From contig CM067447.1 in assembly GCA_034508935.3 (NCBI GenBank), forward strand, positions 33,611,125 through 33,675,124: 64,000 bases of DNA, in the 5' to 3' direction. Both the position numbers and the translations under genes were made by a program. Below the pieces are notes generated by a model. It saw only the letters and a list, made by a program, of their open reading frames with translations, did not search any database and was not told the DNA's origin. Position 1 is the stretch's first letter. Each line of letters begins with the position of its first letter. Below, piece after piece: positions 1 to 12,859 of the stretch. This stretch comes from Berghia stephanieae (Eukaryota; Mollusca; Gastropoda; Nudibranchia; Aeolidiidae).

Positions 1-1411
1 GGTAGTGATGATGATGTGGTGGTGGTTGTAGTGGTAGTGGTAATGGTAATGATATGGTGGTGGTGGTGGTGGTGGTTGTAGTAGTAGTGGTCGTGATGAT
101 GATGTGGTGGTGGTGTTTGTAGTAGTAGTGGTAATGATGCGGCTATGTGGTCTAGTAGTATGACACTCGCTTCCGGATCGGAAGGTCCTGGCTTCGAGCC
201 TCGCGCTCGGCGCATAGTTGAGTCCTTGGAAAAGGCTCTTTACTCACATTCTCTCACCGTACTCAGGTGTAAAATGAGTACCTGGCCGTTAACAGAGTTG
301 TCTTTATCCGAAAAATTGTAATATCGCCTAACAGGCGTCATGTCCCGTCCTACATGTTAAATGTTGACCAGGGACCCCTTGTAAAGCGCTTTGAGCACAT
401 TTAGTAGATATTGCACTATATAAAGCTCAATTTAAAAAAAAAAATATTTCAATGATGATGATATGGTGGTGGTGGTTGCAGTAGTAGTAGTGGTAGTGAT
501 GATAATGTGGTGGTGGTTGTAGTTGTAGTAGTAGTGATAGTGATGATGATGTGGTGGTGGTTGTAGTAGTAGTGGTAGTGATGATGATGTGGTTGTGGTG
601 GTTGTAGTAGTAGTTGTAATGGTGATGATATGGTGGTAGTGGTGGTTGCAGTAGTAGTGGTAGTGATGACGATGTGGTTGTGGTGGTTGTAGTAGTAGTG
701 GTAATGGTAATGGTAATGATATGGTGGTAGTGGTGGTTGTAGTAGTAGTGGTAATGGTAATGATATGGTGGTGGTTGTAGTAGTAGTGGTCGTGATGATG
801 ATGTGGTTGTGGTGGTTGTAGTAGTAGTGGTAGTGATGCTATTGTGGTGGTGGTTGTAGTAGTTGAGGTAGTGATGTGGTGGTGGTTGTAGTAGTAGTGG
901 TGGTGGTGGTTGTGGTAGTAGTGGTAATGATGATGATATGGTGGTGGTGGTTGCAGTAGTAGTGGTAGTGATGACGATGTGGTTGTGGTGATTGTAGTAG
1001 TGGTAGTGATGATGATGTGCTGGTGGTGGTGTAGTAGCAGTGGTAGTGATAATGATGTGGGGCTGGTGGTTTTAGTAGTAGTGTTAGTGATGATATTGTG
1101 GTGGTGGTTGTAGTAGTAGATGATGTGGTGGTTGGAAAACACATTACAGGTTATTATAATACATGATTACACACATTCTCTAACTTCATTTTTTGACAGC
1201 TTCGTTGTAAAATAAATATACGCAACAGTTCTGAAACATTTTATTGTGGATTTTGATATTGTTTGTTGTTTTTCTTGTGTCGTTATGTTGACATAGATAC
1301 CGAATGAATGGTAATTACTACATTCTCAGCCAACAACAAAATGGCGCTGAATGCTTTCATTGGTGGATACTTTTTAGGCTTCGTACGTATTCTCATTCGT
1401 TTAATTCTATG
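1..1411. repeat. GGT/GAT-type simple-sequence block plus flank, inverted copy of 35549-37585
   Basis: The first 1.1 kb is built from imperfect blocks of GTGGTGGTTGTAGTAGTAGT and GATGATGATGTGG type, interrupted by one SINE. From 1130 to 1411 it becomes non-repetitive sequence. The reverse complement matches 35549-37585 almost base for base, including the unique flank, the SINE and many variant repeat units. The match stops abruptly after 1411, and its other end lies at or before the window edge. Long open frames in this block encode only His/Thr/Tyr or similar runs and are not genes. Confidence 0.9.
139..444 (+). repeat. tRNA-derived SINE, family A, near full length
   Basis: A tRNA-like head has an A-box-like stretch (TGTGGTCTAGTAG) and a B-box-like GGCTTCGAGCC. 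It is followed by a body containing TCTCACCGTACTCAGG and a tail with GACCAGGGACCCCTTG, an AAAGCGCTTTGAGCAC hairpin-like motif and a terminal A run. It is about 300 bp long. Relatives lie at 6611, 37140, 38008, 39526, 39698 and 52539, so the family is active or was recently active here. The tRNA head is judged by eye; the parent tRNA is not identified. Confidence 0.85.
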
Positions 1412-1442
1412 GTTGACACGGACTCTAGCATGGTCTTTGGGT

Positions 1443-1445
<3 letters not shown>

Positions 1446-1476
<31 letters not shown>

Positions 1477-1577
1477 AGAGTGACGCGCGTTATTAGCGTG
1501 GAGTGTATTTTATGTGGTAGAGCCCTCGGCCTCACTTACACACACACACACACACACACACATACACACACACACAC

Positions 1578-1615
<38 letters not shown>

Positions 1616-1758
1616 GAGGAATAGGAGGACGAGGAGGAGGAGTAGCAGGAGGGGGAGAATGAGGAGGAGGAGAGAGGAGGGGATAGGGAAAAAAACGATG
1701 AGTATTGACGCGTTATTAGCGTGGAGTGTATTTTATGTGGTAGAGCCCTCGGCCTCAC

Positions 1759-1798
<40 letters not shown>

Positions 1799-1930
1799 AC
1801 ACACACATAATATATATATATATAATATATATATATAAAAGGAGGAATAGGAGGACGAGGAGGAGGAGTAGTAGGAGGGGGAGAATGAGGAGGAGGAGAG
1901 AGGAGGGGATAGGGAAAAAAACGATGAGTA
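1446..1930. repeat. Poly-G run and tandem duplication (unit about 225 bp)
   Basis: A G run of about 30 bases (1446-1477) is followed by two head-to-tail copies of a unit of about 225 bp, starting near 1481 and 1706. Each unit carries GTTATTAGCGTGGAGTG, a CA array, a TA array and a purine-rich GGAGGA segment. The copies differ mainly in CA and TA length. Short ORFs here encode simple-sequence peptides only. Confidence 0.9.
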
Positions 1931-2055
1931 TTTATTTGCTAATGTCTAATGTATGCAGGCAGGGACAAGGATATAATATAGTAACATGACTTGTTATCGG
2001 CAATTAAGAGGCGTATTTATTGTTATCATGGCCTCCCTCATTTCCTAACGCCCTC

Positions 2056-2064
2056 TCCCCCCCC

Positions 2065-2105
<41 letters not shown>
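2056..2105. repeat. Poly-C tract
   Basis: An almost pure C run of about 50 bases, broken by one T. On the minus strand this is a G run able in principle to form G-quadruplexes. Its length in the assembly is probably unreliable. Confidence 0.95.
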
Positions 2106-2110
<5 letters not shown>

Positions 2111-2708
2111 ATTCTCCACTTTGCAATAATTTGAGTCTGTGGAATGATTTTGCACTTTCACATATCTTATTATTGCAGTGACACACTTCATATAGGTATT
2201 CATTTTATGATCCTTCCGTTAAAAAGAGTTTAGTTCCTGAAAATGTTAACAAAAATAAACAAGTCCAGCATCCAGGAATAACAATAACGAATTGCCGTCC
2301 TTTAATATTTGTCCTACCCAAAAGAGCTTTATTATAATTTAGTTAAATCTGTTTATAATTTATCTTGAATATGATTCACTAGAACGTGATTATCGTGATT
2401 TTATGCATAGCAGGTAGATGGTGGTAAACTTTACCGTAAAGAATACAATCTAAGTAAAAGTAAAAGTAAAAGGAGATCGGCAAAAATCGGCCGAGATAGA
2501 TAGACGTCAAGATATCTATAGTGAATCTGAGCTCTCTGAATCTGGAACTGAAGTCGAAGCTTTGTGAATGGGACACTTGAATGAATGTGAAAAACGTTGA
2601 AGTTATGTGTCACTTGGTCTATCACGGACAGCATAAAAAAATCATTTTAAAAGCACGCAAGTTTCCCAAACATTGTTCCAAAATTATGCTTGTTCTATTT
2701 TTATTTTT

Positions 2709-5700
2709 ATGATGGCGGTACCCCCGCGAGACCAAGACTGTGTTATGAATAATGACATAGAGGAGGGGACTCCTTCTCCTCGTTGCTTGCACCACTGTCT
2801 TTCTCCTACATCTCTGGCTTCTCGCTTGGAAAACGATGAAGGTGAGTCACAAAATATCTATCTACATTGCATTGATCATTGATCAACTTTTTACGTTGAA
2901 TTTGAATTATTTCAGAGAGTTTCATACTCACTGAATTGTTCTTGGACTATGTCTTAAGCCGTACTTAATCTCATTAATTAAATTAGTATGCTGTTTCCAT
3001 GAATCATTAAAATTAAAATTCTTAGGATAATTCAATCAATATTCAGTGCAGCAACCAGCTGTGTCAGAAGAAGAAATCTAGATTCAAATGGCAGTGGCAG
3101 CACCAATGACTCAGAGCAATTTTGTATTTCAGATTCAAAGGCGTTTTTTTCGCAAGGTCCTAGCACTGGCTTTGCTTTGTTATTTAATTGCATCTATTAT
3201 TATTTTAAAAAATTATTCATTATTGATTGGGGACAGAGGTTCGGGAGGGTAAGGGGGGGGGGGGGGGGGTCTTTTATGTATTTTTTTTTCCAATGGGGAC
3301 TTTCGCCCTTCACTGCTAGGAACTTGTGGAAGGACTCCCAGGAGATATATTCTCCCCAGAAGCGTTAATTACTTGGCTAATACAAACATTTCTGTCACAT
3401 GACATGCCTGTCGCCGGTATTACTGTTGGTTTCCTTACTCATGAGGTCACAATCAACGGCCTTGAGTTTGTTGACAAAGCTTCTTTTCAGGACCCCAAAG
3501 TAGAACAAGCCTCAAAAAGTCTTTACTTTGTCACGGGTCCAGAAAAATTGTTGTAATGGAAATATCAATTCCTAAGACTACAGTCATGCTTATTCAATTT
3601 ATAAGGTTGCAGTCCATGTCAACTTGTCAAATTTTGCAAAATTCAGAATTAGAATTTTCAGTTATTGGTTTATAGTTTCTTATAATATAGACATATTGAG
3701 TTGTACGAAAATAGTATAAATTTTATGAAAAATGATGATCTAGTTTTTATACACGGCCAGGGAGATGTGCCTTGTGCCAAGTTTTTTAATCATTAAATCA
3801 TTAGGTATGTTTTTCAAATAATCTTGTATTCCAACCATATCAATTAGCTGTAATATAATATACTCATGATATGGAAGTAATAGGCAGGGGAAATTCATGC
3901 ACTTGAAAAGTGATTTACATAACAAAAAAACACACAAAAAAACTACAAAAGTTTCTATGGCAGTATTAGCAAATGAGACAAATTTAATTATTCTTTCATT
4001 TTCAGAAGTAGAACAGATACCTCAATTGATAATAAAAACAACCTAGATATTGCTCTATTTGAGCGACACCTAATGCCTACTAAAAAGAATTAAATGAGCA
4101 GGTCAATCCTTCCCAATTCACTCTTCTTAACGATTCCATTCATTTGGACTTGGATTCATTTTTAAAAGAGAAATAATGAGACATGAGGACAATGCTAACA
4201 CTTACATCAACCAAGTCATATTTCCTTTAATAAAGTATTGATATTAATATTATTAATACTAGGCTTGCCTGAAAAGCCTTGATGCCTATTAAATATCTCT
4301 GATTGTATTGAACTTACCAGTATAAACTATACAATTGTATTGAACTTACCAGCATAAACTATACATCAAAATGTGCATAATGTATTCTTATTTTAGGTCA
4401 CCAAATTTTCTTTAACTGCTATTTCTTGATTTTAATTTATCTTATTTGAAATAACCCCTACTCCAACATGTTGGTCAAAGAAATCGCACACAAAATTACG
4501 TAATAAAGAGCGTGTTGTGACTGAGTTCTGTAGTGCAGAGAGATATGCACCTATAAACATTCGTAAATGGCTGATTATGGTGATTCTTGGGTATTCAAAC
4601 AGTTCAAAGGTGCTTTATTGGAACTGATGCTGCCTCCACCAACATTAATGAGCAGGCTCGCAAAGGTCGTCTACAAAGTGCATCAACCACTGCAAATCAA
4701 TCAAAGAAATTGATGAACTTAATCGAGCTAATCGCTGTATAACACAATCTGACATTTCACAAAGGCTTGGAATTTCATAGGGAAAAATGGATGTATCTTT
4801 CGAGAAATCCTGGGTTACAGAGAGGTATGTGCCCATTGGATATCGAGAATGCTCACATAAACGCACGATCACATTGGAAGAAGAAATTTTCTTGAAGCCG
4901 TTAGAACATTCCCGTTCCAATTCTTATTTAGCTCCAAGTGATATTTTCCTTTTCTTAAGACTTTTTAGAGGTCCCTCAAGGGGGCAAAATATTGGCAGTG
5001 ATGGTGAGGTGCAGGCGGAGGTAACTTGATGGTGTCAAGGTTTATCATGTTAATTCCTCTTCAACGTGATGCAATAACTGGTGCATTGTTGGTGGCTCTG
5101 TGTGGATGGTTGACTATGCTGAAATTTAAAATGATAAACGGAAAGGACATAAACTAAGCTTTGTTTTAATACCTTTGTCAATTTCGTACCTATTATAGTT
5201 TTGAAAATACAAGATACACGTCAAGACATTTCAGTCTACCTTTGTTTAGATGTTAAATTAATGTAATGTAAAACTTAAATCCTTAAAATTAGGATGCTAT
5301 CAATTCCTGTTATCTTTTTCTGTTATCAATTCTTATATTTCCAAAAAAGAAACCATCAAAACCAAGTCATCATTTACATGACACTGCACCTCACCACAAT
5401 AACTTTGTCATTATTCTAGATATTGACTATTATTTGTCATTGTTCAAGGTATTGACTGCTATGGCAACGAAAGAGAGTTCTTGAAAGATCAGGCCAAGTT
5501 CTTCAACAACAAGCTATTGAGTGATGTTACTTTACGAGTTGACAAAGATACATTTTATGCTCACAAGTTTGTTCTAGTCAGAGCCTCACAGGTGTTTGAG
5601 CGCATGTTTACTGGAGAACAGTGGGACAGTCACAAGCAAAAGGTTTTTATCAATTATTGCATAATATACAGACTTTTTTAATACAACCCCCACCCCACCC

Positions 5701-8700
5701 TCCCCCGTCCCTTCCTTTGAATACATCATTTTAAAGAAAGAATTAAACATGAAAAAATGTAATATAGCAATACATATTGAAGAGTTTTTTAGTAGGGAAA
5801 TAGGCATTAATGAATTTTCATATTTTGCTCATTTGAGAACATATTAACACATAAGATGACTATGAGATAGAATAACTCTTTTTTTCCCCCGATATTTATC
5901 ATGCTGAATGCTGCTAACAATGCTTTATTTATTCCCACAGCACTTTGTATATACTAATTTCCATTTCGCTCAATATGCATTACTTGTTAGGAACTTCTTT
6001 TTTTTTTACTAGTCTTCTTATTATTATCACTGCATATAACCAGGTTCTCATTCACACTCAAGTCTTGAATTGTGTTTTATCCAAGTGGCAGATTTCTACT
6101 ATTGCAATTCTTAAATATGTTACGAGCTTGCTTGCCCATGATTGATTAATGGCACTAAAATTTTTGGATGTCATTTTCTAAACATTGATTAAATATTCCA
6201 TCCAAATAAAGACTAAACTACATTTTTTCAAGATCATTTCAATGTAATTCTGCCTTATCTAACATTTCAAGAAAATAATGTAGGAGTCAATATATATATA
6301 TATATATTATATAGACTCGATTCCATTGTTGATTAACCAACTTTTTAAAAATTCCTTTGAAGACAAAGTAAGATTTTATTCTTGTCCTATTCAATCAGAA
6401 TATTCTTGTTTTGATTACGTTGTATTTGAAAAGAAGAAATTCCTAAAATGTTTGCTGAAGCCCTGAAATCAGTCAAATTAACCGGCATGGATTCTGATTA
6501 ACCATCCGTTATTATATATACAATATTCTGTCACAGACAGAATGTTTCAATTAAGCTGCTGTTCCTATAAAACAGTGTTCCAAATATAGGCTCAGGCTGT
6601 ATTTTATGTAGGTACTCATTTAACACCTGAGTACAGTGAGATAATGTAAGTAAAGAGCCTTTTCCAAGGACTCAATTGTGAACTGCTCAAAGCTGGATTC
6701 GAACTCAGGACCCTCTGGCCGAAGGAGAGTTCATACCACTTGACCACAAAGCAGCACATAGGGGTGGTGATTAGGAATTAAAGGATGTTTATCAATAAAC
6801 ATTCTGCATGGTAGTGGTGAATAGAGAGTTAACGTTTTACAATTTTTGCATTAAAATTAATTCAAATATTGAAAATCTCTTTGTATTTTCATTGTTTTTA
6901 ATATTTTTTTTTCAGGAAATAAAACTCATAGAGGATAGTGTGTGTATCCCTGTTTTCCCCCAGTTTCTAGGATTTTTGTATAGCTGCCATATCAAACTTA
7001 ACATTGACAACACTCTGCCTGTGCTGATATTAGCGGACAAGTATAATGTTGCAGATTTACGCAATGTAATACTTTAGGATTTGATGTTTTTTTGTTTGTT
7101 TTTTTTTGTTGTTGTCATTTTAAAAAAGTTTTTTTTTAAATGTATTATTAATTTTTTCTTAGCTATCTCGTATTACTATTCAAATATAGCTCTGGCCAAT
7201 TATTATTTTTTTCTTGATTGTCATATTTGTATAAAGTATGAATAACAAAATTGTGAGTTATGGACCGTGCGAGATAAAGAAAAAGTATATGATTAAAAGT
7301 AAGTGTGGAAAAATAGTGACGTTATCAACAGTTTCTAATAGTACAATTCTTAATTTAAATGGTGAAATAAAACAAGTTGGAAATGTGCTGCAGTTGTGAA
7401 CATGTTTGTTTCAGTGGTTTGATAAGAGGATGTGAAAAAGTGAAAAAGCTAGTAAACAGAAATGTGAAGATAGAAAAATACCAGTAACAATTTTGAGCAA
7501 TCAGGCTTGATGCACTTCTTTTGTTCTGTGCAACAAAGATGAACGCAGTGAACTAAAAAAAAAAAAAAAAAAAAGGATAAGTTTAAACAATAGTATAATT
7601 AGTTAAATACAGTGGTCTCCATTTATAAACACGTACCTCACATTTCAGGCAGCGCTTACTTATTGTAGGACCAAACCTCTTGGCAGAATCTGATATTTTT
7701 ATGCAAAGTCAGTGTCTCTAAGATCCAATTAGTAAAAATATGTTATATGTTTCTCCTCTGCACTTTTATAAGTGTATGCACCAGAGTAGTGCATATCTGA
7801 AACTGTCAAAGTAATTTTCAATGTTTTTATTTATTTATTTTTTTTTTTAGAAGTTGCTTTTTTGTGGGTTTTTTTAAAAATTTGGTTTGGACTAATTTTT
7901 TTCTGTTACATTTTTTAATGACATCATACGTCAGGTTATAGGGCCGAGAAGTTAAGAAGCTTGTAATTTGTCTAATTATTGCATGTATAGACTCAAAATG
8001 GTCTGAAAAAGTTACATCATGAAAATTGTTATATTTTTGACATTTTAAATCATTCCAGGTTTGCTTGGATTTCGCCTGTTTTTACATTATTCCAAAAGTT
8101 CAGTTGAAGGATGTGTTCCATGTGTGGTTTCAATATGCGACCAAGTGTTATCACCACAGACTCACTAAATCTTGTGTTGAGGTACATTGTTTTATACATG
8201 ATAAAAATGCACACTTATTGGCACATATGCACAGTACCTCAATGTTCGCTGAGTTTTCAATATTTTATCTATTCACCAAGTAGGCCATATTGAGCCAGCT
8301 ATCCTTTACAATATATACACCTGTCAGGCGCCTTTCTTGTTTTTTACGACAGTATCAAGGTGTGGCTTGTGACTATCAATTCAAGGCAACTTAACACAGA
8401 AAACTAAACACAACAGAAACCAAACAGCCTTTTGGTGGCCTTCTCTCTGACTAAACTTGTAAATGAAACGGTTCTTTTATCCACTGTCATTGTTCTATAT
8501 TGTTATTGTACTTTATCAGCTCACATAGATTGCAGGTAAAATTAAAATGAAAATGCAGCTGCTTGAAGCAACAACAACAAAAAAAAAAAATGAAAAAAAA
8601 ATAAAAAACCGAACTGATATTTGATTTAAGCTTTAGTGAATTTAACGAAAACAAATGGTATTTTGGATGTTGAACTGAGTATTACTTAAAATTTAAACCT

Positions 8701-9818
8701 GGTTAAAACAATAGTGTTGTATCAAACAGTCATTGGTGAAATTTCAAGTTGCATTTACTGAAGGCATTATCTGACATACGGTATAACACTTGTTTTTCCC
8801 TATCCAAATAAGGCCCTGGCACAAAAGATGGATGAAATCATCAACTTGGCTGAATGGGAACCAGAATGGCTGAGCCTTGACAAAGAACAGCTTGCTGAAA
8901 TTCTAGGAACTTCTTGTCTTGTGGTTAAGGATGAGTACGACTTGTGGCAAGCTGTACTCAAATGGCTTGAGGTTTGTAGAAAAAGTACACCTGTATGCAT
9001 TGTTTTCTGGTTATTATTCTGACAATAGATTTTTGCTAGCAGTTCTGAAATTGTACATTTGATTTTTCATAATCCATCCAAAACATATATTCACTTTTAT
9101 ATATTTTGAATTATTTATTTCTCTTAGAGGTTGGCAAGCCTCACAGATCAAGGAGAGAACAGATATTGCAATAGCCGCTTTTTATTGATTTATTGTCAGG
9201 CTATTGCCGCTATTTTGTGTGATTTGTTAACAATGATGGGATGAGTTGAGCAAAGAGAGGGGGTTCTATGATATGGGATTGCCTTAAGCCTAGAAATGTA
9301 AAAATACTTGAGAAGACAACAAAAATGTTTTGGAATTAAACAATACAAAACAATGGACATTTCAAGGACAGACTGTGCGTCGGCACAAATGGCAAACATC
9401 AATATAAAAAATACCAACATAAAACAGTTATTTCAAAAAATAAATCAACAAACAAAATTCTGTGAAATTTGAAAAAAATGGGTGTATTCCATGGTGGATT
9501 TGGCCATCAGTTCATGTCTATAATAGTTATAATGATGATAATAATAATAATGATAATAATGATAAAAATAAAATAATAAGTAAAATTCCCTTTATTCATC
9601 CCATTCCGGAAATTTGTCTCTAGGGTCTATTCCAAGGGAAGACTGGAATAACCCAGGCGTCAGCTACAGTGCAGTGCCGCAAATTGAGCTAGTGCAAGGT
9701 GACTTGCTCAAGACCACACAGCGCAGCGGCAGGTGATCGAACTCAGTACCTTTCGGGTGTGAAGCAACGACCGTACTGCTGAGCCACCATAATGATAATA
9801 ATAATAATAATAATAATA

Positions 9819-9877
<59 letters not shown>

Positions 9878-9934
9878 GTAATAAAAAAAATAACAATAAC
9901 AATAATAATAAATAAATAAAAGGCAGGGATCTTC

Positions 9935-9965
<31 letters not shown>

Positions 9966-10262
9966 ACACACACACACATACACACATTTGATCTACTAGT
10001 AAGTCCATGAATCAGATCAGTATTTAGTTAATATTTCTTGTTGTATATTTTTTCCTTTTTTCCAGACCTATGAACTGAACTATGAAATTTCAGAAGCAGC
10101 ATTTTCCTCAGTCCTGGCCTCAATTGTCGACCTTGTCAGATTCCCAATGATGACTGCTGATCAGATAAACCAGGTGTCTAGATAGAAAGAAAGCAGATGT
10201 GTGCTTATTATCAGTATTAGAATTACTGACAATAATGATAATAATAATAATATAATAATATA

Positions 10263-10309
<47 letters not shown>

Positions 10310-11130
10310 TGATAATAATAATAATAATAATAATGATAAATAATATTTGACTTGCCCATTTCTTATACTGAATAATGCTCAGTGCAGAGTTCAGTAAAAT
10401 TATATTATAAAGCATTCACGATACTCATTTAAACCATTGTAGAACGAGGAAAAGAACATATTATAAAATTTTGTGAGAATAAAATATTTTAAGATTATAA
10501 GTATTAACACGAGTACTATTACAATTTTGATGTACAACTTAAAACTTTCAGGTTGAATCATCACAAATGATAGAGAAGTACAAGGATCTTTTCCAGCCGG
10601 TTATCATGTTGGCATACAAATACCATGCCCTCCCCCTTTCCACCCGTTCTCGCACCAAAGAATTCACCACCAAGTCTTTTTTGCTGAGGAACTACATTGA
10701 TGTGAGATGGGACAAACGCATTGTCATACCCAGGCTTTCATCCATTCCACGGGGTACTGAGGTTAGTCCATTTCAATGTATTCATCAAACCCTTTATTTA
10801 GATAGCTTTCCTCCTCCTCCAAGTTTGCAGACTACTATCAGCTGCCTGCCAGCACCCAAGTTCCCATGCCACAGTCTGCCAGTGCTGCATCAACAGTAAG
10901 AAGTAATAAACAAAAATGAATACAACAGCTTTAAAAAAAAAAAAGAACTAAATACCAAACACAGACCGTTTAGGGCTCAAAACCCTTCTTAATCCAAGAG
11001 TAAAAAACAATGAAAACATAAATACATTACTTAAAAAAAACAGATTTTGTCGTCGATCTGGTTTTTAAATAATGTATTTATGTTTTCATTGTTCATATCT
11101 GTAATATTAATAATAATAATAATAGTAATA

Positions 11131-11187
<57 letters not shown>

Positions 11188-12700
11188 TAATTTAAATAAT
11201 AATAATAATAATAATAATGTTATAATAATAATATTTTTTTATTGTCCTCAAAATAGTGGCAATTTGTCATTTGGTTACACATTTAAACAATACAATATAT
11301 TGACATAGACACACTCACACATATGCACTGTAGTAGTCATCGTCACCATCCAACATCATCATCATCATCACAACAACCTTCCTAATATTTCCGTAAGGTT
11401 CACTTATAAGGTACATTTTATCTGTATTAGGATTTATATTTTCTTTAACACAGGTGAGTGTCCGCTTTTCCACATGTGCTTGCTGGTCACCTGCCCAAAC
11501 ATGGGAATGGGAGCTACGCATCCAACCAAAGGGATCAACCAACAACCCAGATGATGTGCGAGCTGTTCTTTACTCCAACGTCATCCTGGACCAGCCCAGG
11601 GCTGTGGAGTACTACCTGGCCGTAGTCAACTCCACACAGCTGATTCATTCTGTCAGTGGCAGGAAGAATTTCACAAAGGCCAGGTACTGCTTAACTACTA
11701 GGAGTTGCATGTCCGTATGTAAAAAAACAAAAACCAAAAAAACCCCAAAAAACTACATATGCCTTCCGCTACGACATCATCATCGCCTTTACCAAGGCAT
11801 TCATGAAGGAATATAGATAATCCATCAAACAAGATGTCTGATGTCAACAGGAATCACCCATGTTGTCCAAAGTGAGCAAATTGGGAGTTAATAATCTTGC
11901 CCATGGAAAAAAAATGAAAGTGCCTGAAGTGGGGCTTAAACCCGAGACCTTCTGGGTCACAATGCAATGCTTTAATCACTCAACCACATTGCCCCCAATG
12001 CACTTATGTAAGAGTCTGATAATTGAAGATTTCAATATTCTCTGGATTCTAACAGGCTCTCGGGAAAAAAATAAATAAATAAATCATGCTAGAATCCAAG
12101 CATGTCACAGTCCGATGATCATGGGAGGTAACGACTTATTATATAAATAAGATTTGGTCATCCAGCTCCTGCATGATGTATAGGTGTCAAAGTATTTTGG
12201 CTTGACAATCTGACGTCACAAATTGTTTTTGTAAACTTGACATAATTATGCATGACTAATCATGGGGAGGGGTAGAATAATCCAAAATGTTGTGGTCTCA
12301 TTGTTTTATTGGAAAAAACAACACTAGATATTCTTCATTGCTAGAATGACAAATATGCCCTTAAACCTCATTTAGTTATCACTTGTAAAGGCATAAACAC
12401 TTATATTATTTCTTATAAGAATCTGAAAAACTTGCATGGCAATCTAAGAAATTGTTTATTGTATTATTGAACACCTTTTTAAAAAGTTTAGATGGAGCCC
12501 ATTCATCCTCTCAGATATTCTCTAGAAACAAAGATTCTAAATATAATATAACTCAAACTCTCTCCTTTCCCTTTCCCAGATATTCTTCAGATACAGAGAT
12601 TGAAAAGAAGTTGTCAGTCAGTGAACTGTCACAGCCATCTTCACCTTTCGTCATGGACGATGCCCTTCTGATGCAGATTTGCCTTAGACCTGCTTGTTGA
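2709..12700 (+). CDS. BTBD17: BTB/POZ domain-containing protein 17-like (BTB-BACK), nine exons
   Basis: Coding exons: 2709-2841, 5449-5642, 6916-7065, 8059-8181, 8813-8971, 10066-10173, 10552-10761, 11454-11683, 12580-12700. Every junction is GT-AG and the phases join in frame, giving 475 residues; by memory human BTBD17 has 478. A BTB fold spans about residues 56-160 (LLSDVTLRVDKDTFYAHKF), followed by a BACK domain (about 165-290, with DEYDLWQAVLKWLE). The C-terminal half has RNYIDVRWDKRIVIPRLSS and no Kelch repeats. The BACK-region spacing and the segment FPMMTADQINQ followed by MLAYKYHALPL resemble vertebrate BTBD17. No signal peptide is visible after the chosen ATG at 2709; a second ATG follows at once. 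BTB-BACK proteins often dimerise and can act as cullin-3 adaptors, but the role of BTBD17 is not established. Another BTB-BACK family is possible; the gene itself is certain. Confidence 0.88.
3060..3556 (+). other. Unassigned ORF with weak DEP-domain resemblance inside BTBD17 intron 1
   Basis: An open frame preceded by an acceptor-like TTCACTGCTAG near 3319 reads ELVEGLPGDIFSPEALITWL and on to a stop at 3554-3556. The pattern of a Trp-Leu-Ile, a later turn and a terminal SLYFV recalls a DEP domain. A second open stretch upstream (about 3065-3165, containing RRNLDSNGSGSTNDSEQF) also looks coding-like. The phase does not fit BTBD17 exon 1, so it is not an alternative exon of that gene. It may be a retrocopy fragment, an exon of an unrecognised gene, or chance. 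Confidence 0.25.
4560..5240 (+). mobile_element. Mariner-like transposon relic
   Basis: Degraded translations match the order of a mariner transposase. First comes a GRP(S)-like linker and a helix-turn-helix stretch (RANRCITQSDISQRLGIS). Next is the GYREVCA-like segment at about 4805-4840. The downstream LAPSDIFLF motif of the catalytic core appears at about 4930-4960. The part between the last two is missing, so this is an internally deleted fossil. It lies in BTBD17 intron 1. No clear terminal inverted repeats were found. Confidence 0.6.
6611..6756 (-). repeat. SINE family A, 5' part
   Basis: This is the inverted head and body of the SINE at 139-444, with TACTCATTTAACACCTGAG and CCTTTTCCAAGGACTCAA. 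The tail is missing. It is more diverged than the copies at 37 and 39 kb, so probably older. It lies in BTBD17 intron 2. Confidence 0.8.
9588..9790 (-). repeat. tRNA-derived SINE, family C
   Basis: Reading on the minus strand, a tRNA-like head (GGTGGCTCAGCAGTACGG, then GAGTTCGATCACC) is followed by a body with GCTTGAGCAAGTC-like sequence. An AAT array adjoins it. A shorter relative lies at 22797-22880 and a scrap near 27227. It lies in BTBD17 intron 5. Confidence 0.7.
9791..9985. repeat. AAT array followed by poly-C and CA
   Basis: About 100 bp of AAT repeats with few interruptions, then a C run of about 28 bases and a short CA array, all in BTBD17 intron 5. The long open frames here are repeat artefacts. 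Confidence 0.95.
10222..10336. repeat. AAT/GAT array in BTBD17 intron 6
   Basis: Imperfect AAT repeats with interspersed GAT and TATA units. It occupies about a third of the short intron 10174-10551. Confidence 0.95.
11008..11235. repeat. Hairpin followed by AAT array in BTBD17 intron 7
   Basis: Inverted arms of about 30 bp at 11008-11037 and 11064-11092 share AATGAAAACATAAATACATT and its complement, with a short GTCGTCGATC loop between. An AAT array follows from 11108. A transcript across this could fold into a stable stem-loop within the intron. Confidence 0.85.
11758..11997 (-). repeat. tRNA-derived SINE, family B
   Basis: On the minus strand it begins GGGGGCAATGTGGTTGAGTG and has a B-box-like GGTTTAAGCC. 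The body contains CCATGGGCAAGATTATTAAC and GATTCCTGTTGACATCAG. The copy at 43703 shares this order of motifs, so they are one family. It lies in BTBD17 intron 8. Confidence 0.8.
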
Positions 12701-12815
12701 ATAATCTGTATTAATTTGACAATGCATAAGCACTGCCTATTTGATATTGCCAATGCTCTTCTCTTCATTGATGCATACCCCATGGTTGCTTTCGAAAATC
12801 CTCCAGTTGAGACAG

Positions 12816-12821
12816 AATAAA
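12816..12821 (+). promoter_or_regulatory. Candidate polyadenylation signal of BTBD17
   Basis: The first AATAAA after the stop codon, about 116 bases downstream. A second AATAAA at 13652-13657 could serve a longer 3' UTR. Confidence 0.45.
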
Positions 12822-12859
12822 ACAAAACAAACAAAACTATATTTTAACTACAAATCTGG

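Noticed and set aside
432-1144. Long minus-strand ORFs rich in His, Thr and Tyr
   Set aside because: They are translations of GGT/GAT-type simple sequence; the equivalent frames in the copy at 35816-37130 differ by repeat length and show no domain.
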